NCBI RefSeq assembly: GCF_014268275.3
Contig: NZ_CP077084.1
Span: forward strand, 3,658,001-3,722,000
DNA: 64,000 nt
Source: Pseudomonas tritici
GTDB taxonomy: Bacteria; Pseudomonadota; Gammaproteobacteria; Pseudomonadales; Pseudomonadaceae
Direction of reading: 5' to 3'
Below, piece by piece: positions 1 to 8,507 of the stretch. The notes below the pieces were generated by a model. It searched no databases, was not told where the DNA came from, and saw only the letters and a program-made list of their open reading frames with translations. The position numbers and the translations under genes are program-made. Position 1 is the first letter of the stretch, and each line of letters starts with the position of its first letter.

Positions 1-846
1 GTGTCTGAATACCGCGCGCTGCGCACCAGCGTGCTCAGCCAGTGGCTCCAGCAGGTCAAACACGGCACGCCGCTGGATATCGATGACATGAACCGCTTTC
101 ATGAAGCCATCGATCAAGCCCTCACGGAGTCCATTGCCAGTTACTCACGGGCGGTAGAAGCCTCGCGCAATGTGTTCCTGGGTATCCTCGGCCATGATTT
201 GCGCACGCCCTTGGGCGCCATTCTGCTAGGCGCCGACATACTTCGGCGTTCGGAAGAGCTCGGGGAACGCGGCAACAAAGTCGCCGGGCAGATTTACACC
301 AGTGTTCAACGGGCGAGCCAGATTGTCGGCGACCTGCTGGATTTGACCCGGTGCCAGATGGGCCCCGGCATCCCCGTGAAACGGGTGGACGTTGACTTGG
401 CCCCCATTTGCGAACGCATCGTCGAAGAAATGCGCTCGTTTCACCCCCACGCGCAACTCAAATATGAAACCACAGCGCCCGCGCTTGGGGCGTTCGACGG
501 CGCGCGCATGGAGCAGGTGTTCTCCAATATCATCAGTAATGCGGTGCAGCACGGCGATGCTCGCCTGCCGATCACGGTACGGCTCGCGGTTTCAGAGGGC
601 AGCCTGGTGTTCACCGTTCACAATCAAGGCGCGCCGATTCCAGAGGATGTGTTGCCGTTCATTTTCAATCCCATGGGGCGTTTTTCGCAGCGCTCGGTGA
701 TTGAGCATGGCCCTGCAGAAGGCCTCGGGCTGGGGCTTTTCATCGCGTCCGAGATCGTGGCGGCCCATGACGGTTCGATCGAGGTCACGTCAACGTCGCA
801 GTGGGGTACGGAGTTTCGGGTGACGGTGCCGCTGGTTGCAGCTTGA
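1..846 (+). CDS. Sensor histidine kinase, 5' end probably outside window
   Basis: Cytoplasmic sensor kinase module. The HisKA dimerisation domain carries the phospho-acceptor His65 in GHDLRTP. A HATPase_c domain follows, with an N-box near residues 174-185, a G1-like HNQGAP stretch and a G2 motif GLGLGLFI (242-249). No transmembrane segment is visible. The reading frame is open from the first base of the window, and related kinases usually have a longer N-terminal input domain, so the GTG at position 1 may be internal. No response regulator is visible downstream. The kinase call is firm; the signal and partner are unknown. Confidence 0.85.
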   Translation: MSEYRALRTSVLSQWLQQVKHGTPLDIDDMNRFHEAIDQALTESIASYSRAVEASRNVFLGILGHDLRTPLGAILLGADILRRSEELGERGNKVAGQIYTSVQRASQIVGDLLDLTRCQMGPGIPVKRVDVDLAPICERIVEEMRSFHPHAQLKYETTAPALGAFDGARMEQVFSNIISNAVQHGDARLPITVRLAVSEGSLVFTVHNQGAPIPEDVLPFIFNPMGRFSQRSVIEHGPAEGLGLGLFIASEIVAAHDGSIEVTSTSQWGTEFRVTVPLVAA

Positions 847-938
847 CACACTGATAGCTACTCGCCAGCAAGGCTCCGAAAACGCGTCGGAAACGCTTAC
901 AATCGCGCTTTCAAACGCACCCCAGGCGGCCCGGCAAC

Positions 939-2099
939 ATGACGCTCGACCCTCCTACGATTTTGGCACTTTCCGTTGCCCTGGCAGCCGCTGCCGCCCT
1001 GTACCTGGCCGTTGAATGGCGCAGCGTGCGCGAACCGTCGCTGCTGTGCTGGAGCGCCGGTTTCGCCACTATCGGCCTTGGCTCCACGCTCGCCCTGCTG
1101 CGCATCAATGGCTTTATGATAATCGGCATCTGGTTCGCCAATGGCTTGCTGGTGACCGCACACTTCCTGTTTTTACTTGGGGTGGCGCGATTTACTCAAA
1201 CCCGCCTGTCGCCGCTGTGGCTGCTGATGTTGTTGACCTGGCTGGGCATGCTGATGCTGCCGGTGGACCCGTCATGGTCCAAAGCCATGCTGGCGGTGCA
1301 GTCACTGTTGGTGGCGTTGCCGACGCTGCGCGCCAGCTTTTTGCTGCGGCCCCATGGCAAATCCTTGAGCATCGGCGCGGTGCAATTGCGCTACGTGCTG
1401 CTGATCCATGGCGCGTTCTATGTGGCCAAGGCGTTATCGGTGCTGATCCCGGGCACCTTGATCGACCTCGCCGCATTCAAGGGCGAGATCATCCAGATTT
1501 CCCTGGTGGAAGGCGCCATGGCGATCATGTTGATTGCATTGTCGATGACCGGCTCCGAGCGATACCGCCGCGAACAACAGATCGCCCGCCTCGCCGCCCG
1601 TGACCCACTGACCGCCCTGTACAACCGCCGCGCCCTCGACCTGCGCGCGCCGCGCTTGCTGGCCCAGGTATCGCCCGCACAACCCGGCGCCTTACTGCTG
1701 ATCGATATCGACAATTTCAAATTGGTCAACGACCTTCATGGCCACACCGCCGGCGACCGCTTGTTGATCGCCTTGAGCGAATTGATTCGTGGCGCGATGC
1801 CTCAGGGCGCGCTGGCTGCGCGTTTGGGTGGGGATGAGTTCGTGATCCTGTTGAATCCGGCCTCGACTGAGCAGATTGTCGAACTGGGCAGCAGCCTGCG
1901 CGAACAGTTTCATCACCTGGCCTCGCAGACCTTCATGACGCCTGCACCCGTGACCCTGAGCATCGGCGCCAACCTGTTCGACCAGCCACCCCCCAGCCTC
2001 GCGGTGCTGATTGAGCAAGGTGACAGCATCTTGTATGAATCCAAGCGTGGCGGGCGGGATAGCATCCGGTTGGTGGATAGAACGGGAGCTGCATCCTAA
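939..2099 (+). CDS. Membrane-anchored diguanylate cyclase (GGDEF)
   Basis: Likely makes cyclic di-GMP from two GTP at the inner membrane. Residues 1-200 form about six hydrophobic segments of a membrane sensor region that I do not recognise. A GGDEF domain follows from about residue 215, with RDPLTALYNRR at its start and an intact GGDEF at 297-301 (RLGGDEFVILL). The inhibitory I-site RxxD that normally lies five residues before GGDEF is absent: the equivalent positions are Pro and Ala. No EAL domain is present. The stop overlaps the stop of the convergent MAPEG gene by 4 bp. Confidence 0.9.
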   Translation: MTLDPPTILALSVALAAAAALYLAVEWRSVREPSLLCWSAGFATIGLGSTLALLRINGFMIIGIWFANGLLVTAHFLFLLGVARFTQTRLSPLWLLMLLTWLGMLMLPVDPSWSKAMLAVQSLLVALPTLRASFLLRPHGKSLSIGAVQLRYVLLIHGAFYVAKALSVLIPGTLIDLAAFKGEIIQISLVEGAMAIMLIALSMTGSERYRREQQIARLAARDPLTALYNRRALDLRAPRLLAQVSPAQPGALLLIDIDNFKLVNDLHGHTAGDRLLIALSELIRGAMPQGALAARLGGDEFVILLNPASTEQIVELGSSLREQFHHLASQTFMTPAPVTLSIGANLFDQPPPSLAVLIEQGDSILYESKRGGRDSIRLVDRTGAAS

Positions 2100-2536
2100 A
2101 CGTGAATGGGAAAGTCCATCAATCTGGCGCTCAGCGTGATGCCCAGCCCGAACAAGCAAATGCAGCCCAGTCCATACGCGAGTGTGCGCCAAGGCTGGCA
2201 GCCAGCCAGATACATCAGCGTGTGTGCGACCCGGGCAAGGGTAAAACACACAAACAGCCCTGCAGTCAGAGTGCCGGTAGCTCCCAGCCCGATGCAAAGT
2301 CCCCCCAACACGAAAAATATTGGAATGTTCTCCAAGTCATTCGCCCAGGCCTTGGCCGCCCTGGCGACTTGCGGCACCTCCTCTGAATGCACGGCCCGAT
2401 TGAAGAACGCCGCATCCTCACGATTGGTAAATGCGAAACCCCGTATCCGAAAAAAGCCCTGATAGCAGGAAATCGCAAACATCTTCAGGCACAGCACCAG
2501 CACACACAGCGCGTAGACCTGCAAAAGCTCATTCAT
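2096..2536 (-). CDS. MAPEG family membrane protein
   Basis: A 146-residue integral membrane protein with four hydrophobic helices and the MAPEG-type pattern of a charged loop after helix 1 (FTNREDAAFFNRAVHSEEVP) and an R-x-x-H-T motif in helix 3 (LARVAHTLMY). The family includes glutathione-dependent enzymes of eicosanoid and xenobiotic metabolism in eukaryotes; the substrate of bacterial members is usually unknown. It overlaps the upstream DUF2834 gene by 8 bp on the same strand, so the two are probably translated from one message. Confidence 0.85.
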   Translation of the reverse strand: MNELLQVYALCVLVLCLKMFAISCYQGFFRIRGFAFTNREDAAFFNRAVHSEEVPQVARAAKAWANDLENIPIFFVLGGLCIGLGATGTLTAGLFVCFTLARVAHTLMYLAGCQPWRTLAYGLGCICLFGLGITLSARLMDFPIHV

Positions 2537-2834
2537 CTCGGTACCCGTTCACCACGAGATACAGCAACGGCCCCACCGACACAAACACCGCCGTGAGCAC
2601 CCAGTACGGCACCACCGAAGCCATCGACCGTCCTCGCCGCCGCGCATCCCGGTACATCCATACGCACGCCAGCACCGCCATCAAGTACAGGTCTATCACC
2701 ACCTGCGCCGTGTCCGGCCGCGACATCAGTTCCAGCCCAAATGCCAGCAGCGACTGCTCCGCCGTCAGCATCGTCGCCAGGGTGTACAACGAAAATCCCA
2801 GCAAGCTCGCCAGGGCAATAGAGGGTCGTCTCAT
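2529..2834 (-). CDS. DUF2834-like small membrane protein
   Basis: A 101-residue protein starting MRRPSIALASLLGF with three predicted membrane helices and a short basic loop (YRDARRRGRS) between the last two. This layout matches the DUF2834 family, whose function is unknown. A longer in-frame start exists at 2933, but the added 33 residues are hydrophilic and overlap the divergent XRE gene, so the ATG at 2832-2834 is preferred. It is coupled to the downstream MAPEG gene by an 8-bp overlap. Confidence 0.75.
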   Translation of the reverse strand: MRRPSIALASLLGFSLYTLATMLTAEQSLLAFGLELMSRPDTAQVVIDLYLMAVLACVWMYRDARRRGRSMASVVPYWVLTAVFVSVGPLLYLVVNGYRDE

Positions 2835-2917
2835 GGTCGCATCCTTGGAATGATGAAGGCCTAAGTTAGTGATAAGGTTCAGCCCTTCGCAATGACCTCG
2901 GAGGTCATGACCACGCC

Positions 2918-3706
2918 ATGGACGCCCCTTCAACTGCCGGCGAACAACTGCGCCAATTACGCCGACAGGCCAAGCTGAGCCAACTCGACCTGGCGCTCAT
3001 CACCGGCTTTTCCCAGCGCCACCTCAGTTGCCTCGAAACCGGCCGCGCCAAGCCGAGCCCCGTCACCTTGCATAACCTGCTGACGGCGCTGGAGGCACCG
3101 TTGGACCAGTGCAACCGCGTCTTCCTTGCGGCCGGATTCGCCCCGCGCTATACCGCCACTCCGCTCGCCTCGCCCGCCATGGCCGCGATTCGCGAAGCGG
3201 TCAGCCATGTACTGCACGCCAACAACCCAGCGCCTGCGATCCTGTTGGACAGCCAGTGGCAAGTACTCGCAGCGAATGCCAGTACCGGCGTGTTGTTGGC
3301 ATTGGTGGGTATCCCGCCCGATGCGGCTGAAGGTTTGAACCTGCTGACCACCCTGCTCCAAGCCGGCGGCCTCGGCGATCATCTGCTCAATGCCGATGAG
3401 ATCCGCACCCTGGCCTGGCAGCGTGCCACTCGCGAGGCGCTGGGCAATCCGGAACTGGCCGCGCTACTGGCGAGCCTGCCAACCCCGACCAACGCTGAAC
3501 TGCCCGCGCACCTGCCACCGCTGGTGCTGACCCGCCTGCGCTCAACCCAGGGCGAGCTGAGCTTTTTGTCCACCTTCACCACCTTCGGCATGCCCCAGGA
3601 CATCACCCTCACCTCCCTGCGCATCGAACACCTGATTCCCGCTGACGAGGCGACGTGGCAGGTGATGCGCGGCGCCTATGCGGATTATGCGGCGCTGGTT
3701 TTGTGA
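2918..3706 (+). CDS. XRE-family transcriptional regulator with MmyB-like ligand domain
   Basis: A 262-residue DNA-binding regulator. An N-terminal helix-turn-helix (about residues 8-65, with GEQLRQLRRQAKLSQLDLAL then SQRHLSCLETGRAKPS) is followed by an MmyB-like PAS-type domain (about 95-255) of the kind that can bind fatty-acid-like ligands. The amidase gene begins 57 bp downstream on the same strand and the small membrane gene pair is divergent, so it may control either. No operator could be picked out with confidence. Confidence 0.85.
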   Translation: MDAPSTAGEQLRQLRRQAKLSQLDLALITGFSQRHLSCLETGRAKPSPVTLHNLLTALEAPLDQCNRVFLAAGFAPRYTATPLASPAMAAIREAVSHVLHANNPAPAILLDSQWQVLAANASTGVLLALVGIPPDAAEGLNLLTTLLQAGGLGDHLLNADEIRTLAWQRATREALGNPELAALLASLPTPTNAELPAHLPPLVLTRLRSTQGELSFLSTFTTFGMPQDITLTSLRIEHLIPADEATWQVMRGAYADYAALVL

Positions 3707-3763
3707 AATATCTGTACGTAGACTGCCGCCATCCCCCCATTTGAAGGCGGCGAAAAAAACGTG

Positions 3764-5470
3764 ATGCAAGTTACTGAAGTCTCCATTGCCCAATTGCGCG
3801 CGGCGCTTGAGTCCGGCCAGACCACGGCCGTTGAACTGGTCCAGGCATACCTGGCGCGAATCGATGCCTATGACGGTCCGCAGACCGCCACCGCCTTGAA
3901 CGCCGTGGTGGTGCGCAACCCCGAAGCGCTGAAAGAAGCCGAGGCGTCCGATGCACGCCGGGCCAAAGGCGAAACCTTGGGGCCCTTGGACGGCATTCCT
4001 TACACCGCCAAAGACAGCTACCTGGTCAAGGGCCTGACTGCGGCATCCGGCAGCCCGGCGTTTGCCAAGCTGGTCGCGCAACGTGATGCGTTCACCATCG
4101 AGCGTCTGCGCGCCGGCGGTGCCATCTGCCTGGGCAAGACCAATATGCCGCCGATGGCCAATGGCGGGATGCAACGTGGCGTGTATGGCCGCGCAGAAAG
4201 CCCGTATAACGCCGATTACCTGACCGCGCCGTTCGCCTCCGGCTCGTCCAACGGCGCTGGCACCGCGACGGCGGCGAGCTTTGCGGCCTTTGGCCTGGCA
4301 GAAGAAACCTGGTCGAGCGGGCGCGGCCCGGCGTCCAACAATGGCCTGTGCGCCTACACCCCGTCCCGCGGGGTGATTTCGGTGCGCGGCAACTGGCCGC
4401 TCACGCCGACCATGGACGTGGTGGTGCCCTACGCCCGCACCATGGCCGACCTGCTGGAAGTGCTCGACGTGGTGGTCGCCGAAGACCTGGACACCCGTGG
4501 CGACCTGTGGCGCCTGCAGCCGTGGGTGCCGATCCCGAGCGTCACCTCGGTACGCCCTGCTTCCTACGCTGAATTGGCGGCGCCTGCCGAATCCCTGGCG
4601 GGCAAACGCTTTGGCGTGCCGCGCATGTACATCAACGCCGACCCCGACGCCGGCACCAGCGAAAAACCCGGGATCGGTGGCCCGACCGGGCAGAAAATCA
4701 ACACCCGCGCCAGCGTGATCGACCTGTGGCAAGACGCGCGCCAGGCGCTGACAGCGGCCGGCGCGGAAGTGATTGATGTGGATTTCCCGCTCGTGTCCAA
4801 CTGCGAAGGCGACCGCCCTGGCGCACCCACCGTGTTCACCCGGGGGCTGGTGTCCAAGGAATTCCTCCACGATGAACTGTGGGAACTGTCAGCCTGGGCG
4901 TTTGACGACTTCCTGCGCGCCAACAACGACCCGGCGCTCAACCGCTTGGCGGATGTGGACGGGCCAAAGATCTTCCCCCACGACCCAGGCACCTTGCCCA
5001 ACCGTGAGGACGACTTGGCCGCCGGCATGGACGAATACGTGCGCATGGCCGAGCGCGGCATCACCCCGTGGGACCAGATTAGTACCGTCCCCGACGGCCT
5101 GCGCGGATTGGAGCAAACCCGGAGGATCGACTTGGAAGCCTGGATGGACAAGCTCGGCCTCGACGCCGTGCTGTTCCCCACCGTGGCCGACGTGGGCCCG
5201 GCGGATGCCGACGTGAACGAAGCCTCAGCCGATATCGCCTGGAGCAACGGCGTCTGGGTGGCTAACGGCAACCTCGCCATCCGCCACCTGGGCGTACCGA
5301 CCGTTACCGTGCCGATGGGCGTAATGGCGGATATTGGCATGCCGATAGGGCTGACATTCGCCGGGCGCGCCTATGATGATTCGGCGCTGCTGCGGTTTGC
5401 CTCGGCGTATGAAGCGACGGGCAGCAAGCGCCAGATTCCACCGCGCACACCGCCGTTGGCGCCGATGTAA
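3764..5470 (+). CDS. Amidase signature family hydrolase
   Basis: A 568-residue amidase expected to hydrolyse an amide or related C-N bond; the substrate is not predictable. The Ser-Ser-Lys triad can be located: Lys in GIPYTAKDS (about residue 83), cis-Ser in ASGSSNGAGT (about 160) and the nucleophile in ETWSSGRGP (about 184), where most relatives have DTGGSIR. An Ala/Gly-rich core follows. A GTG lies one codon upstream at 3761; the ATG is chosen because neither has a strong ribosome site. It is probably cotranscribed with the XRE regulator gene. Confidence 0.85.
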   Translation: MQVTEVSIAQLRAALESGQTTAVELVQAYLARIDAYDGPQTATALNAVVVRNPEALKEAEASDARRAKGETLGPLDGIPYTAKDSYLVKGLTAASGSPAFAKLVAQRDAFTIERLRAGGAICLGKTNMPPMANGGMQRGVYGRAESPYNADYLTAPFASGSSNGAGTATAASFAAFGLAEETWSSGRGPASNNGLCAYTPSRGVISVRGNWPLTPTMDVVVPYARTMADLLEVLDVVVAEDLDTRGDLWRLQPWVPIPSVTSVRPASYAELAAPAESLAGKRFGVPRMYINADPDAGTSEKPGIGGPTGQKINTRASVIDLWQDARQALTAAGAEVIDVDFPLVSNCEGDRPGAPTVFTRGLVSKEFLHDELWELSAWAFDDFLRANNDPALNRLADVDGPKIFPHDPGTLPNREDDLAAGMDEYVRMAERGITPWDQISTVPDGLRGLEQTRRIDLEAWMDKLGLDAVLFPTVADVGPADADVNEASADIAWSNGVWVANGNLAIRHLGVPTVTVPMGVMADIGMPIGLTFAGRAYDDSALLRFASAYEATGSKRQIPPRTPPLAPM

Positions 5471-5489
5471 CTGACTCAACGCAATCAAA

Positions 5490-5581
5490 ATGTGGGAGCG
5501 GGCTTGCCCGCGAATGCGGTCTTTCAGTGACAGATATGCCGACTGATCCACCGCTTTCGCAGGCAAGCCAGCTCCCACATT
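5490..5581. repeat. REPIN: two inverted REP cores
   Basis: ATGTGGGAGCGGGCTTGCC at the left end and the inverted GGCAAGCCAGCTCCCACAT at the right end enclose about 55 bp, with partly complementary inner flanks (GCGAATGCGGT / ACCGCTTTCGC). This is the common P. fluorescens-type REP doublet. It lies between the amidase stop and the decayed CPBP gene. Confidence 0.85.
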
Positions 5582-5598
5582 TTCGCCTGCATTTCACA

Positions 5599-5950
5599 TC
5601 AAGCCATCTGAGGCACGGCAACCAGCAGGATTGCCGTGCCATGGGTCAGCGTCGCCGCCAACACCCCGTAGCGCATGCGCACCAGCGCACAGGCCAACCC
5701 TTCGACCAGCGTGAACAACAACACCGGCCAGCCCAACTGGGTGACGCTCAGTGCCAGGAACGCATGGCAAGCCGCAAACGCCACTCCGCTGGCCAGTGCG
5801 GCGCGTAAGGGCGCGACATGCTGTTCCAGATAACCCTGCAAATAACCGCGAAACAACACTTCTTCCAATGCATTTGGCGCCGTAGGCCCGGCGCCAGATA
5901 CGTGCCGTAGTTAATCAGTACCGCCATTCCCTGGGTAATCATCGGTCGCT
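5599..5950 (-). pseudogene. Remnant of CPBP intramembrane metalloprotease (frameshifted, N-terminus lost)
   Basis: The lower-strand frame 5599-5868 encodes the C-terminal core of a CPBP/Abi-type protease, including the EExxxR motif (MEEVLFRGYLQGYLEQ), the second-motif region FAACHAF and a final TLTHGTA segment. Just upstream, the expected continuation (ITQGMAVLINYGTYLAPG) is in a different frame. The two join if one base is restored near 5888-5895 (LAPG then PTAPNALEE). Even then the N-terminal 100 or more residues are missing because the RidA gene ends at 5950. The gene is therefore both frameshifted and truncated. Confidence 0.75.
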
Positions 5951-6420
5951 CAACCGTGTGCCACCGCAATCATATCGACCTCCACCGCCGCCGACTTCGG
6001 CAACTGCATCACCCCCACCGACGTACGCGTGTGCGCCCCGGCGGCACCCAGAATTTCGTGCAACAAATCCGACGCGCCGTTGGCCACTTCACTCTGCTGA
6101 TCAAAATCCTCGGCACTGCGCACGTACACGGTGATGCGCGGGATCGCCCTGACCTGGTCCAGCGAACCCAACGCCTGCTTGAGCAACCCCAAGCAACGCA
6201 AGGCACTGATACCGGCGGCGATTTGCGCCTGGGCCACGGTCAGGCTTGCCCCAACCTTGCCCGGCAGCACGATCGCATCGCCGACGCGGGGGATCTGGCC
6301 ACTGATGTAGAGGTGGTTGCCGTCGCGAACCAACGGCGTGTAGTTGCCGCCGATTTTGAATTCGTCCAGCTGATAGCCAAGGCGTTGCTGGGCGGCCTGG
6401 TATTTCTCATCGGGTGTCAT
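5950..6420 (-). CDS. RidA family protein (YjgF/YER057c/UK114)
   Basis: A 156-residue member of the RidA superfamily, whose best-known activity is hydrolysis of reactive enamine/imine intermediates made by PLP enzymes. Visible features are GNHLYISGQIP near residue 40, TVAQAQIAAG, and the C-terminal stretch HTRTSVGVMQLPKSAAVEVD. The Arg of RTSVG sits where RidA enzymes bind carboxylates. The protein resembles the longer subfamily of this superfamily more than classical RidA. The ATG at 6418-6420 overlaps the stop of the upstream DUF6434 gene (ATGA), which supports this start. Confidence 0.88.
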   Translation of the reverse strand: MTPDEKYQAAQQRLGYQLDEFKIGGNYTPLVRDGNHLYISGQIPRVGDAIVLPGKVGASLTVAQAQIAAGISALRCLGLLKQALGSLDQVRAIPRITVYVRSAEDFDQQSEVANGASDLLHEILGAAGAHTRTSVGVMQLPKSAAVEVDMIAVAHG

Positions 6421-6635
6421 GGGCGTGAATCCTCGTTTCGGCGCAGCCACTCATCCACCACGTCGCCCAGGGTCTTGGGCTGGTCGTTGCGAATCCAGGC
6501 CATAAAGGGACGATCGAATTTGAACCCCGGACCGCAGTGCTCAAGCATGAAGCGGCGTACGTTTTGAGTATTTTTGTAGTGTGGGGTCACGGGGGTGCTG
6601 CGGGTGATGGAGTCGCTGTGCCAATTGAAGTCCAT
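6417..6635 (-). CDS. Small DUF6434-like protein
   Basis: A 72-residue soluble protein beginning MDFNWHSDSITRSTPVTPHY, with a basic/aromatic middle (FKFDRPFMAWIRN) and a C-terminal helix. It resembles the DUF6434 (SAP-associated) family, which has no assigned function. Its stop overlaps the RidA start by 4 bp, so the pair should be translationally coupled. A longer upstream start exists, but the extra residues are not family-like. Confidence 0.7.
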   Translation of the reverse strand: MDFNWHSDSITRSTPVTPHYKNTQNVRRFMLEHCGPGFKFDRPFMAWIRNDQPKTLGDVVDEWLRRNEDSRP

Positions 6636-6731
6636 TTGCTTGACGCTCTGATGCCTCAGGAGCCAGCAGCATAGCGCCAAATGCCACGATGAACGCCTGC
6701 CAACCGACGCCCATCGTGTTTTTTTTACACG

Positions 6732-7829
6732 TTAGCTGCCGAAGCCGGCGTCCCGCGTATTGACGAACAACGCGTAGATCGAATGGCTGCCGGCCATGAA
6801 CAGGCGGTTGCCTTCGCGACCGCCAAAACACAGGTTGGGGCAGCGCTCGGGCAACGAGATATGCCCGATGGCCTTGCCTTGTGGATTGAACACACGCACA
6901 CCATCGAGTTTTTCCAGGTCGGCCTTGGGGTCACCATTGCCGCCCCAACCGCACCACAGGTTGCCGCTCTCGTCACACTTGATGCCGTCCAGCGCTGCGT
7001 AGTCGAAACCTTCGATGTGCTTGCGACGGGCGCCGAGCGTGCCGTCGTCCTTGACATCGATGGCCCAGATCAACCGGTTGGGTTTGGCCCGACCTTCCAC
7101 TACGTACAAGACTTGTTCATCAGGTGAAAAACACAGGCCATTGGGCCCGTTGAGGTCGTCGATCACTCGCGTGACCGTGCCGCTTTCGCCATCGATGCGA
7201 TAGACGCCATGGGGTTGGGTGGGCGTGATCTTGTGCCCTTCGTAGTTGTTGCCGGTTTGGAACGGCGGGTCACTGAACCACACTGAGCCATCTCGCTTGC
7301 ACACGATATCGTTGGGCGAATTGAAAGGTTTGCCGTCAAAGCTGTCGGCCAGCACGGTGATGCTGCCGTTGTGTTCGGTGCGGGTAATTCGCCGGCCCTC
7401 GCGGGTGGTCGTCGAACCTTCGCACACCAACAAGCGGCCCTGGCGATCGCGGCACATGCCGTTGGAGAAATTAGCGTTTTCGCGGTAGACCGACAGGCTG
7501 TCGGTCACTTCGTCCCAGCGCACGATACGGTTATTGGGAATATCGCTGACCAGCAAGTAGCGGCCATCGCCGACCCACACCGGCCCCTCGGCCCAGCGCA
7601 AACCTGTCGCCAGCCGTTCGACACTGGCGTTGAACAGACGCAACTCCAGGAAACTGTCATCGAGCACTTTGATCAGTGGGTCTGGATAACGCTGGCTCAA
7701 CGGCTCGACGGCTTCTGCCAGGTGAGGCAGGTTGCCCAGCACCGCGACCGATGCGGAAACCGCCAAGGAACGCTTGAGGAAGACGCGGCGACTGTGGTCA
7801 GTCCGCGCAGGCAGAGGGGGAAGATTCAT
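6732..7829 (-). CDS. SMP-30/gluconolactonase family protein with Tat signal
   Basis: A 365-residue six-bladed beta-propeller lactonase-like enzyme, predicted to be exported folded. The N-terminus has a twin-arginine signal (SRRVFLKRSLAVSASVAVLG) ending near LAEA. Metal-site residues typical of the family are visible: Glu in RWAEGPVW, Asn in SPNDIVCK and GPNGLCFSP, and Asp in ALDGIKCDE. A sugar-lactone or similar substrate in the periplasm is likely. It is divergent from the NTF2-like gene, with matching palindromic half-sites near both starts. Confidence 0.88.
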   Translation of the reverse strand: MNLPPLPARTDHSRRVFLKRSLAVSASVAVLGNLPHLAEAVEPLSQRYPDPLIKVLDDSFLELRLFNASVERLATGLRWAEGPVWVGDGRYLLVSDIPNNRIVRWDEVTDSLSVYRENANFSNGMCRDRQGRLLVCEGSTTTREGRRITRTEHNGSITVLADSFDGKPFNSPNDIVCKRDGSVWFSDPPFQTGNNYEGHKITPTQPHGVYRIDGESGTVTRVIDDLNGPNGLCFSPDEQVLYVVEGRAKPNRLIWAIDVKDDGTLGARRKHIEGFDYAALDGIKCDESGNLWCGWGGNGDPKADLEKLDGVRVFNPQGKAIGHISLPERCPNLCFGGREGNRLFMAGSHSIYALFVNTRDAGFGS

Positions 7830-7888
7830 TGTGTGTCTCCGTTATTTTATTGTTAGACGGGACAACATTCTTAATCAGTGATGGGACA

Positions 7889-7993
7889 TCGTACAAGAAC
7901 AATGAAACCTCAAGCCCCATGCAATGCAGGAACTCTGTAAATAATCAAAAATTTAGTTTTCAAAATAAGCGTGGATAGAGCAATGTTGTACGA
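7889..7993. promoter_or_regulatory. Spaced inverted repeat TCGTACAA / TTGTACGA between divergent genes
   Basis: TCGTACAA at 7889-7896 and its exact complement TTGTACGA at 7986-7993 lie in the 218-bp gap between the SMP-30 gene (start 7829) and the NTF2-like gene (start 8048), one half near each promoter. TTGTACGA resembles GntR/FCD half-sites. The assignment to a regulator is inference; no regulator gene is adjacent. Confidence 0.4.
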
Positions 7994-8047
7994 CGACACA
8001 AACAGTAACGTGTTGTCCGCTACCCCAACAACAATAAGGAACCCCAC

Positions 8048-8479
8048 ATGCAAAAAATCAAAGTACTGATCGGTTTTCTCTGCCTGTTTACCGGCTATGT
8101 CGCCGCAGCGCCTGCCCCTGCGGAAAAGGAGGTGGCCCAAGCGGTCGACCAACTGACCCAAGCCATGCTGCACCTGGACCTCAAGCAGCTTGATGCGCTG
8201 ACGTCCGACAAACTCACCTACGGCCATTCCAGCGGCAAGGTGCAGAACAAAGCGCAATTCATCGCCGACCTGGAAACCCACACCAGCGCCTTCAAGACCC
8301 TGGAAATGCAGAACCAGACCGTCACCCTGCAAGGCGACACCGCCCTGGTGCGCAACCACTTCCACGCGCTGGCCGTGAACAGTGGCGTTGAAGTGCCCAC
8401 CGACATCGACAATTTCCAGGTTTGGCAGAAGCAGAAAGGCAAGTGGCTGCTAATCGGGCGCCAGGCTTACAAGTACTGA
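8048..8479 (+). CDS. Secreted NTF2-like (DUF4440) protein
   Basis: A 143-residue protein with a signal peptide (MQKIKVLIGFLCLFTGYVAA, cleaved near APA) followed by a SnoaL/NTF2-like cone fold: DQLTQAMLHLDLKQLDALTS, TYGHSSGKVQNKAQFI and the C-terminal WQKQKGKWLLIGRQA. Such domains act as small-molecule binders or isomerases; no specific activity can be named. RBS AAGGAACCCC precedes the ATG. It is divergent from the SMP-30 lactonase and could share its regulation. A 9-bp hairpin (8488-8512) lies just after the stop, over the end of the convergent MocR gene. Confidence 0.8.
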   Translation: MQKIKVLIGFLCLFTGYVAAAPAPAEKEVAQAVDQLTQAMLHLDLKQLDALTSDKLTYGHSSGKVQNKAQFIADLETHTSAFKTLEMQNQTVTLQGDTALVRNHFHALAVNSGVEVPTDIDNFQVWQKQKGKWLLIGRQAYKY

Positions 8480-8507
8480 TGGCCAGCGGTGAGCCGCGTG
8501 CGCCGGC

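Noticed and set aside
6541..6712. Lower-strand frame starting MGVGWQAFIVAFGAMLLAPE
   Set aside because: The first 20 residues look like a membrane segment, but the rest overlaps the DUF6434 gene in another frame and is not protein-like. No ribosome site seen.
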